The position numbers were made by a program, and so were the translations under genes. Under the pieces are notes generated by a model. That model saw only the letters and a list, made by a program, of their open reading frames with translations, made no database searches and was not told the DNA's origin. Of a stretch of DNA of 64,000 nt, positions 27,038 to 34,471 are shown in pieces. This DNA is from Bacillus methanolicus (GTDB lineage Bacteria > Bacillota > Bacilli > Bacillales > Cytobacillaceae). The stretch is taken from positions 186,001 to 250,000 of the forward strand of contig NZ_PNFF01000002.1 of assembly GCF_028888695.1 (NCBI RefSeq), in the 5' to 3' direction. How positions within the stretch are numbered: the stretch's first letter is position 1; each line of letters opens with the position of its first letter.

Positions 27038-27224
27038 GGTTATTTTCTGAATGAAGGCTCATTTTTCAGATGAAGGCTCATATATCAAAATAAGGGCTCA
27101 TTTTTTTGAATGAAAGCTCATATCCGCGAACGACGGCTCATTTTTCTGAATGAAGGCTCATATTCGCAAACGACGGCTCATAAATTAGAACGAGGGCTCA
27201 TAAATGCGAACGACAGCTCATTTT
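27038..27224. repeat. Array 2 of GGCTCAT motif with exact 20-bp period
   Basis: The C of CTCA falls at 27058, 27078, 27098, 27118, 27138, 27158, 27178, 27198 and 27218, a strict 20-bp step for nine units, with a weaker tenth (GGGTTAT) at 27038. The bases before the motif alternate between GAATGAA and CGAACGA types. The array lies between the terminator of the plus-strand zinc-ribbon operon and the 3' end of a minus-strand small gene, the same convergent setting as array 1. Confidence 0.9.
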
Positions 27225-27351
27225 TCAAATTTACTCCCCCTTTTTTAGTTTTATGTCAAACTCTGTATTACTAAATGTTCCCAAACATAATCATTCCAAT
27301 GACAGATAATCTTCAACTAAAACCTTAGTTTGTTAAAATTAATATATTATT

Positions 27352-27543
27352 TTATTTCCTGAATTTTTCAGGGTTTTCAATTCTTGTTGAAATTATTTCT
27401 CCACAATTCAAGCAGAAGGTATAGATTTTATTTGAACCCATTGATAATTTCTTATCTAATGGTTTTATGGGCATAAAATCGCTTCCTTCTGTAAATTCAT
27501 TACCATTACATTTTGGACAATTTTTATCATTAGACAATTTCAT
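27352..27543 (-). CDS. Small zinc-ribbon protein
   Basis: 63 residues starting MKLSNDKNCPKCNGNEF, with a second pair in CLNCGE, giving a Cys4 zinc knuckle. ATG at 27543 has GGAGG 5 nt upstream; the in-frame start at 27555 overlaps it. Small ribbon proteins of this type are common in Bacillaceae and uncharacterised. Confidence 0.65.
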   Translation of the reverse strand: MKLSNDKNCPKCNGNEFTEGSDFMPIKPLDKKLSMGSNKIYTFCLNCGEIISTRIENPEKFRK

Positions 27544-27605
27544 CACATCCTCCACATTCCTTAAGGCGCTCCATTTAACTGTCGTTGCTAACTTTGATCC
27601 ATTAC

Positions 27606-28003
27606 TTATTTAATTGTCTTCAAATAAGAATTAATTTCCTTTTCCGTTAATCCTCTTTTCTCTGTACTATACTTGACAAGTTCGGTAATATCCGTCTGAG
27701 GAGCTATGAGCACTTTTCCTACATAAACCGATGAAGTTTTCTTATCCCAAGTTACCGGTTTTGAATAATTGGTTAGTGCGTTTGACAATGCTTCTACCGG
27801 CACGTACAGATTGTTTTCATATTTAATAGGCTCAACGACATTCCCTTTGGCATCAGTTGGTTTAACTAAATTTCCGTCGACATATAGTTTTGTACCACCC
27901 GTTACTACTTTAATGCTTTTTAAAGTTCCAGATGGTGTGGATATGCCTTTCTCTAATAATCAAAATTTAGAAAATATCTCCAAAAAGCCGAATGTTTTTT
28001 CAT
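27606..28003 (-). pseudogene. Decayed stalk-domain (copper amine oxidase N-terminal-like) protein
   Basis: A good ribosome site (GGGAGGTGA) and ATG at 28003 lead into a frame that stops after 16 codons, while the adjacent frame reads EKTFGFLEIFSKF, a TGA stop, then LLEKGISTPSGTLKSIKVV. It continues to LYVDGNLVKPTDAKG and NNLYVPVEALSNALTNY, the repeat typical of extracellular stalk domains. The signal peptide is not recoverable, so the gene appears broken by a frameshift and a nonsense change. Confidence 0.55.
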
Positions 28004-28080
28004 TAGCCTCACCTCCCTCGCTGTCAAGTACCAAAAAGAATAGATATAAAAGCCGTTGTTATAATCTTCCCCTATGCAAA

Positions 28081-28418
28081 ACTTGAATAGTTACTGAAAC
28101 TCCCATAATTTGTGATAATATGAATTTTTGATCCTGCTATATTAAGAACTACCTTCTTCCGTTGAAATATGTAAGTTATTTTGTTTGACAAACTAACTAT
28201 TTTCTTCTTTACTAATACGCTTGAAAAAAGCTGCTGATTCTTTGTGAATACTTTCATGGAGGCTAAAATAATTCGATAGGCTTCTTTCAAGGTTAATTTA
28301 CTGTTTGCACGAAGAACATCTTCCTCGGCAAGCAGAAATATTTTTTTCACATAATAAAGCTGTTCTTCTGCTAAATAATCGATATCTGCTTGCAGACTAA
28401 AACATCCAACATATATTT
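28081..28418 (-). pseudogene. Unrecognised helical ORF fragment
   Basis: The minus frame reads QADIDYLAEEQLYYVKKIF, then LLAEEDVLRANSKLTLKEA, which looks like real helical coding sequence, but there is no start with a ribosome site and the frame is cut at both ends by stops. Family unknown; probably a remnant. Confidence 0.25.
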
Positions 28419-29044
28419 AGTAAACTCTTTTATTGCTAACATAGAATTAGGGAGAAAATGGACGCTTTTTTGTCCCAACTAGGATGCGGATTGACTTTGG
28501 AGTAATTTAAGCAAGAGAGTGCATTCTTTTGCTGCTTTTTTGCTATTTTTATAGGTATCTTTCCATTAAATGACTTCCCTTTCCCTTTAAGACCTGATAA
28601 ACAAAGAAATAAGATATATGCTTTAAGTTTTGTTATCGGGGCTTTAATATTTTTTATTTTCTTTCGTTCGCTTTCTTTCACTATACCAAGATAAACCAGT
28701 TTATCTAAATCACTAACCGAAGCAGCGCTTGTTAATTGTCAGTAAAAAGCTAAAAAAAAAGCAACATGACCCACCGATCTTCAAGTTCTTAGCAATTACG
28801 TCAGATTGAAAAACCAACATAAGCAAAAAGTTTAAGCGTGACAAAAAAGCGATCGAAATGCTTCATAATGTAGGAATATCAATCTGTATATATAGTAATA
28901 TTTTACCATACGAGAATAATTGTGTAAATTAATTTTGTGTATGCTCCCGTTTATGCTTGAAAATATATTTTACGAAATTAAAACTTTTCTTTAACAATTG
29001 TTTGATAGTATGATAGAGAAAAAATAAATTTTGGGAGGTTTTAC
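28419..29044. other. AT-rich region without supported genes
   Basis: About 620 bp of low-complexity AT-rich sequence. A minus-strand ORF near 28436-28681 is Lys-rich and has no ribosome site. The last 100 bp before 29045 must hold the 5'-nucleotidase promoter (TATGAT-like hexamer near 29009). Confidence 0.3.
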
Positions 29045-30967
29045 ATGATTAGGAAAAAAATCAAAAAACACATTGGTTTATTTTTTGCTGCAATGTTGAC
29101 AGCAGCAAGTTTCGCAGCACCAGTAGCCGGGTTTGCCCAATCTCCTGAACAAAAGGCTGTATACTGGAACGGCTCCGTGTTAAAAACAGGGCAAATTGGC
29201 AAAATTAATGTTTTAAAATCTACGAAGTTATGGAAATGGGATAAAAACAAAAAGGCGCAAGTCGTTCGTACGCTAAAAGCGGGTGAACAATACCGTGTTT
29301 ATGGCTATGATGCGAAAGACGGCGGCTTATACTTCTTAGGATCCGGTCTCTTTGTTAAAAAACAACCTGGTTTCGTAAAATACGAGACTCCTTCAAAAGA
29401 AAAGCTTGCCCTTGTCAATGGTCATAAACGTGAGCAAGAAACGCCTAAAGTCGAGCCAAAACCATTTGCTTTTACTATCATGCATACAAACGATACACAC
29501 GCTCACTTAGATAACGCAGCCCGCCGCATTACAGCGATTGAAAATATTCGTAAAAAAACAAAACATTCCATTTTGCTTGATGCGGGAGATGTCTTTTCTG
29601 GAACGTTATTTTTCAACAAATACTTAGGCCAGGCAGATTTACAGTTTATGAATCAGGCGCGCTACGACGCGATGGTGCCCGGCAACCACGAATTTGACAA
29701 AGGGCCTAAGCCATTTGCCGATTTCGTGAAAAACGCAAAATTCCCAATCGTTAGCTCCAATATCGTTTACAATAAAGAGCCTGAGTTGAAAAACTTGTTT
29801 AAGGGCGGCGTAGGCAAAAATGCTAAAGGCGGCGGCATTTACGAAGCAATTATTTTAAATGTCGGCGGCGAAAAGGTCGGCATCTTCGGTTTAACAACAG
29901 AGGAGACAGCGATTCTTGCTAACCCTGGTAAAAACATTGTATTTGAAAACGCCAAAACAAAAGCACAACAAGCAGTTAACTTGCTGAAAAAAGAAGATGT
30001 GAACAAAATTATTGCTTTAAGCCACTTAGGTTATAAATACGATGTAGAATTAGGGGAACAAGTAAAAGGCATTGATGTGATCGTCGGCGGTCATAGCCAT
30101 ACAAAACTTGAAGAACCGGCAGCGCTTCACGTCAAAGAAGAGCCGACTATTATTGTCCAAGCCAATGAATATAGTAAATTCTTAGGTCGCGTTGATGTCT
30201 ACTTTGACGAAAAAGGAGTTCTTGAAGACTGGCGCGGACAATTAATTGACCTTGACGCGGTGGATGGAAACAAAAATTATGTCATCCCTTCCAATCAAAA
30301 AGCGCAAGCCTTATATGAGGAATTGAAAAAACCTTTAGATGAAATGAAAGCAGAAATTGTCGGCAAAACAAAAGTCTTTCTGGATGGGGAACGTCAAAAT
30401 GTCCACACAAAAGAAACCAACTTAGGAAACTTTGTTGCTGACGGCATGCTTGCAAAAGCGCAAGAAAGCACAACAGCAACGATCGCGATTCAAAATGGGG
30501 GCGGAATTCGCTCTTCGATTAATGAAGGAAATATTTCAATGGGTGATGTATTAACGGTAATGCCGTTTGCGAATACGCTTGTAACGCTTGAATTAACAGG
30601 AGCAGAAATTATTGAAGCGCTCGAAAATGGTGTCAGCAAAGTTGAAGAGCAAGCTGGCCGCTTCCCTCAAGTTGCCGGTATGAAATTTACGTACGATCCG
30701 AAAAAACCTGCGGGCAGCCGCATTGTTGACGTTCAAGTAAAAACGGATAAAGGATTTGCTCCAATCGATAAAACAGCAAAATATATCGTTGCAACAAACG
30801 CTTATATGGCTGACGGCGGCGACGGCTATACGGTCTTTAAGAAAGCGAAAGAAGAAGGACGCATGACAGAGCTATTCATTCCTGACTATCAAGTATTTAT
30901 CGACTACTTACAAAAATTTGATGCAGTCGAACCGAAGGTAGAAGGTCGTATTAATATTGTTCAATAA
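29045..30967 (+). CDS. Secreted 5'-nucleotidase/UDP-sugar hydrolase family phosphoesterase
   Basis: 640 residues. Signal peptide, then the WNGSVLKTGQIGKINVLK module (about 38-125) shared with two proteins at the left edge, then a metallophosphoesterase domain with IMHTNDTHAHLD, LLDAGDVFSG, PGNHEFDKG and IVGGHSHTKL, and a C-terminal 5'-nucleotidase domain with IQNGGGIRSSI and GDGYTVF. These are the full metal and substrate motifs of the UshA/YfkN class, so activity on extracellular nucleotides is likely. GGGAGG precedes the ATG. No anchor was seen at the C-terminus. Confidence 0.95.
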   Translation: MIRKKIKKHIGLFFAAMLTAASFAAPVAGFAQSPEQKAVYWNGSVLKTGQIGKINVLKSTKLWKWDKNKKAQVVRTLKAGEQYRVYGYDAKDGGLYFLGSGLFVKKQPGFVKYETPSKEKLALVNGHKREQETPKVEPKPFAFTIMHTNDTHAHLDNAARRITAIENIRKKTKHSILLDAGDVFSGTLFFNKYLGQADLQFMNQARYDAMVPGNHEFDKGPKPFADFVKNAKFPIVSSNIVYNKEPELKNLFKGGVGKNAKGGGIYEAIILNVGGEKVGIFGLTTEETAILANPGKNIVFENAKTKAQQAVNLLKKEDVNKIIALSHLGYKYDVELGEQVKGIDVIVGGHSHTKLEEPAALHVKEEPTIIVQANEYSKFLGRVDVYFDEKGVLEDWRGQLIDLDAVDGNKNYVIPSNQKAQALYEELKKPLDEMKAEIVGKTKVFLDGERQNVHTKETNLGNFVADGMLAKAQESTTATIAIQNGGGIRSSINEGNISMGDVLTVMPFANTLVTLELTGAEIIEALENGVSKVEEQAGRFPQVAGMKFTYDPKKPAGSRIVDVQVKTDKGFAPIDKTAKYIVATNAYMADGGDGYTVFKKAKEEGRMTELFIPDYQVFIDYLQKFDAVEPKVEGRINIVQ

Positions 30968-30969
30968 TA

Positions 30970-31024
30970 AAAAGGGGGCTGCCACAAAAGTAGAAATTTT
31001 ACTTTTGGGAATAAGCCCCTTTTC
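30970..31024 (+). terminator. Terminator of the 5'-nucleotidase gene
   Basis: AAAAGGGGGCT and AAGCCCCTTTT form the base and CAAAAGTA/TACTTTTG an inner stem; TTTTCTTCT follows. Confidence 0.85.
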
Positions 31025-31171
31025 TTCTATCTTTATATTTTCACCCACCGTCACAGTTGCAGCCTATTTGTTTTCTGCTGAAACGGCTTTTTCAGGACAC
31101 AGGCTGTTCTAAAACATTTTACTTTATTAACAAGTCTTTCGGCGGTGTCTCATATTAATGTATCCTGGGAT

Positions 31172-31238
31172 ATTTAATCAAACGTTTGATTAATAAATCG
31201 AATTTCAAAAACCCCATCTTTTACACTTTCTGCAAAAT
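31172..31238. repeat. Palindrome-bearing repeat (copy 2) with extended homology
   Basis: Contains TTAATCAAACGTTTGATTAA (31174-31193), followed by TAATAAA and about 45 bp (AATTTCAAAAACCC..., TCTTTTACACTTTCT) nearly identical to 38073-38140. It sits in the convergent gap between the 5'-nucleotidase and the PPC/Ig protein. Confidence 0.75.
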
Positions 31239-31353
31239 TTATGTTGATATCCTATTGAAACCAAGTTCCCTTATCTTTACTGAATGAGGACCAGTTCCTT
31301 CAGTTTTTCAATTAAAGAAACCGAATCAGATCCCCAATTGAATTAAGAATTAT

Positions 31354-32967
31354 TTACTTTTTCACCTTTACAACTTTTCCAGCACTCTTATTTCCGGATC
31401 CGTCAACAGCAATCACTTTAATAGATGTTCCTGTTTTTTTAGGAGTTATTTTAATCGTATATTTTCCATACTTATCCGCTTTGGCGCTTCCGATTTTTTG
31501 GCTCCCCACATATGCAATGACCGTGGAGTTTGCTTCCGCTTTTCCGGTGATCGTTTTAGATTTGCTGGTAATAGTGTTAACGCTTGGTGCAGCAGGTGGA
31601 ATTCTATCTGCTACCACCACTGCTCTCTCTTTGCTTGTATAACCAGATTTGTCTTTCACTGTTACATACAGCTTCGTACCGGCTTTTTGCACCGGAATAC
31701 TAACGTTAAAGGCTCCTTTGCTGTCGCTTTTGCCGGTATATACTTTCGAGTTGATTTTCACGGAAACCGTTCCATTTGGCACCGTTTTTCCTGTCACCGA
31801 CTTGCTCTTATTGCTTACTAAATTTACAGTTGGCGGTGCAGGCAACAAATCAGGGGATTGGACGCTGAGTGTGTATTTTCCCGTAGAAGTGCTTTTATTA
31901 ACTTTAATATAATATGTCCCTGCTTTAAGATCCTTCCACTCTGACCATTTTGCCGGATTTGCCGGATTGCCTTCAGAAACATATTTACTGAATACTTCAT
32001 TTCCCTCTGAATCTTCCAATCCTATATACACTCCAGCTATAAAAGAGTCCAGCTTAACTGTTACCCTGCCTGATTTCGGCAAGACGACCTTGTAATAATC
32101 ATTGCTGTCATTCCAGCTGATAAATCCGGTTACTGTTTGGCTATTGACCGCAAGTGGCTGTGCTTGCACTGTCCCGTTATTAGGTTCGATTTCATTGTTT
32201 TTGGCCGCCTCGTAGTTTACTTTTAAATCGTATTTTCCAGTAGAAGAGCTTTTATTAACTTTAATATAATATGTTCCTGCTTCAAGATCCTTCCAGTCTG
32301 ACCATTTTGCCGGATTTGCCGGATTGCCTTCAGAAACATATTTACTGAATACTTCATTTCCCTCTGAATCTTCCAATCCTATATACACTCCAGCTATAAA
32401 AGAGTCCAGCTTAACTGTTACCCTGCCTGATTTCGGCAAGACGACCTTGTAATAATCATTGCTGTCATTCCAGCTGATAAATCCGGTTACTGTTTGGCTA
32501 TTTAACGCAAGCGGCTGTGCTTGCACTGTCCCGTTATTAGGTCCGATTTCATTGTTATTGGCCGCCTCGTAGTTTACTCTTAAATCGTATTTTCCAGTAG
32601 AAGAGCTTTTATTAACTTTAATATAATATGTTCCTGCTTCAAGATCCTTCCAGTCTGACCATTTTGCCGGATTTACCGGATTGCCTTCAGAAACATATTT
32701 CCTGAATACTTCATTTCCATCTGAATCTTCCAGTCCTATATACACCCCAGCTATATAAGAGTCGAGTTTAACTGTAACTCTCCCGGCTTGCTTTAAATTT
32801 ATCATGTAAATTTGTTCATCATCGGTGTCAGTAATGTATCCAGAAACTGTTGTACCTAACGGCAATTCTATCGGCGAACTGGCGGATGCCGTATTCGTTT
32901 TCACAAATGAGATCGTAATAAGAGCAATCCCTAAGAAAAAAGAAAATATCTTTTTACCGCTTCTCAT
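31354..32967 (-). CDS. Secreted PPC- and Ig-repeat protein
   Basis: 537 residues. ATG at 32967 is chosen, with AGGGGG 7 nt upstream and a signal peptide (MRSGKKIFSFFLGIALITI); the ORF upstream of it has no ribosome site. Three PPC-like beta domains follow, each with GRVTVKLDSYIAGVYIGLED-type wording and a 119-residue period; copies two and three are nearly identical in DNA. Two Ig-like repeats (SVTGKTVPNGTVSVKIN, TITGKAEANSTVIAYVG) end the protein. There is no enzyme domain. The role may be adhesive or wall-associated (inference). The gene is monocistronic. Confidence 0.88.
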   Translation of the reverse strand: MRSGKKIFSFFLGIALITISFVKTNTASASSPIELPLGTTVSGYITDTDDEQIYMINLKQAGRVTVKLDSYIAGVYIGLEDSDGNEVFRKYVSEGNPVNPAKWSDWKDLEAGTYYIKVNKSSSTGKYDLRVNYEAANNNEIGPNNGTVQAQPLALNSQTVTGFISWNDSNDYYKVVLPKSGRVTVKLDSFIAGVYIGLEDSEGNEVFSKYVSEGNPANPAKWSDWKDLEAGTYYIKVNKSSSTGKYDLKVNYEAAKNNEIEPNNGTVQAQPLAVNSQTVTGFISWNDSNDYYKVVLPKSGRVTVKLDSFIAGVYIGLEDSEGNEVFSKYVSEGNPANPAKWSEWKDLKAGTYYIKVNKSTSTGKYTLSVQSPDLLPAPPTVNLVSNKSKSVTGKTVPNGTVSVKINSKVYTGKSDSKGAFNVSIPVQKAGTKLYVTVKDKSGYTSKERAVVVADRIPPAAPSVNTITSKSKTITGKAEANSTVIAYVGSQKIGSAKADKYGKYTIKITPKKTGTSIKVIAVDGSGNKSAGKVVKVKK

Positions 32968-33518
32968 AAAATTTCCCCCTAATAGAACATTATAAGTTTG
33001 GTTGATTATGTACGATACTGCAATCAAAAGCTGAATTCCCTTTTGACCTATCACCTTTTTCCTAATGGTTCAATTATTATTATTTTACAATACTTGTAAT
33101 TCAAAGAAAATCATTGTTTGTTTTATAAATTTCGACATATTTTACGTCTACTTAATAACTGCCATTTGACGCCAAAAAAATACGGCTTGCAGGATATACC
33201 GGCCTACAAGACGTTAGAAAAAAGATCAATAAATTTGCATGAATTATTCAACGCAACTAAAAACAAATGTTATCGTAAAATTGAAAATTTTATTCAAATT
33301 TATCCAGACAGTAATTTGCCGGGAAAATTACCATTTGTACAGCTTTGAAATCAACAATGTTCTCATCTAGGTTCCTGACTTTAACTAAAATCTCGGATTA
33401 TTCCTTCCGAATATAAAGCAAACGGCAGATGCCAGGAAAGGAATAGGTGAAAATGGAAATAGATATTAAATCTTTAAAATGATAAAATAATAGAAACGTT
33501 TGTTAGGAGGTAAACTAA
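32968..33518. other. Divergent gap, AT-rich, no supported gene
   Basis: It holds the upstream regions of the PPC/Ig gene (minus) and the coiled-coil gene (plus). A 76-codon plus-strand ORF at 33118-33348 has no ribosome site or recognisable motif and is not called. Confidence 0.3.
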
Positions 33519-34010
33519 TTGGAAAAGCTGATTTTACAAACTCTTCAGCAAATTAATGAAAAACTTGATGATCAGTCTAAGAAGTTAGACGAGCATAGTG
33601 AAGTTTTGAAAGAACATAGTGTAATTTTGAAAGAGCACAGCGCTATTTTGAAAGAACATAGCGCAATTTTGAAAGAGCATAGTGCAATTTTGAAAGAACA
33701 TGGAGAAACTTTGAAAGAACACGGTACAATTTTGAAAGAACATGGAGAAACTTTGAAAGAGCACGGTGCAATTTTGAAACAACATGGAGAAACTTTGAAA
33801 GAACACGGAAGTATTTTAAGGGATTTAAGGTCTGGACAAGTGGCTCTAAAGGCTGAAGCCAATGAATTAGTGCTTCAAAATACTAAAGATTTTGGCGAGA
33901 TAAGAAATCAGATCAAAGATATCGAATTTAGTGTTGAAATCTTAAAAGAAGAAAGCTGGAAAAACAAAGTGGATATCCGCAGAATTCAAAAAACGATGGG
34001 GCTTGAATAG
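33519..34010 (+). CDS. Heptad-repeat coiled-coil protein
   Basis: 163 residues from TTG with AGGAGG 8 nt upstream. Residues 23-99 are eleven consecutive heptads of the form LKEHSAI/LKEHGET, encoded by an almost perfect 21-bp tandem repeat (33585-33815). Leu and Ile/Thr at a/d spacing predict one long coiled coil. The C-terminal 60 residues (VALKAEANELVLQNTKDFGE onward) are helical and unique. No membrane segment. It resembles Bacillus proteins with variable heptad numbers; function unknown. Confidence 0.8.
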   Translation: MEKLILQTLQQINEKLDDQSKKLDEHSEVLKEHSVILKEHSAILKEHSAILKEHSAILKEHGETLKEHGTILKEHGETLKEHGAILKQHGETLKEHGSILRDLRSGQVALKAEANELVLQNTKDFGEIRNQIKDIEFSVEILKEESWKNKVDIRRIQKTMGLE

Positions 34011-34184
34011 CTTAACACCATGAACATAATTAGAAAAATATCAAAAGGCAAAGTTCAATATTATCCAGATATCATTGCACTCAACCCCTTTACTTTTCCT
34101 TTATATATCAATCTCTCCTTTTATCTCCAAGTAAAATTTCAGTTTTTTATTTATCTTTTTCCCCGGTTATTCTTCAACTCTTTC

Positions 34185-34325
34185 GCTAGCTTTTGTGATA
34201 AAAAATATTCCATCCATAAGTGCACACATCTGGTTGCCCGATAACAAGACATATTGCCCTTCAAGGTTTTTACCTCAACACAAAAACGATCGGCATCCGG
34301 GTCTTTTCCCATTAAATTGTCGGTT
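34185..34325 (-). pseudogene. Relic of a phosphoglucomutase (pgcA) gene
   Basis: About 140 bp clearly resemble 40382-40515 of the pgcA pseudogene on the same strand: shared blocks include CTTTTGTGATAA, TTGCCCTTCAAGG (TTGTCCTTCAAGG there) and CGGCATCCGG. Translated, it retains DPDADRFCVEVK against [12 protein letters not shown]. No frame is open through it and no other part of the gene remains. The rest of the 34011-34471 gap shows nothing else. Confidence 0.65.
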
Positions 34326-34471
34326 TTTTACGATAAAATCCCCATAAGAAACGTAACGATTCCAAAGACATTTTTCTGTTTTCGCAAAGTTCTTTAATAT
34401 ATGAAAAAAGAGACAGCATGAGCTGCCCCTTTTAAAAACCAGTTTTCTACCTACATCTTTATCAAACTAAA

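Noticed and set aside
27022-27050. Seven-codon ORF with GGAGG and GTG before array 2 (a possible leader peptide)
   Set aside because: Too short, and no downstream gene on the plus strand for it to regulate.
17241-27224. CRISPR arrays
   Set aside because: The two 20-bp-period arrays have only a seven-base core and AT-rich spacers of 13 bases, and no cas genes are present.
28436-28681. 81-codon minus-strand ORF
   Set aside because: Lys-rich low complexity without ribosome site or known motif.
33118-33348. 76-codon plus-strand ORF
   Set aside because: No ribosome site, no recognisable motif, AT-rich intergenic composition.
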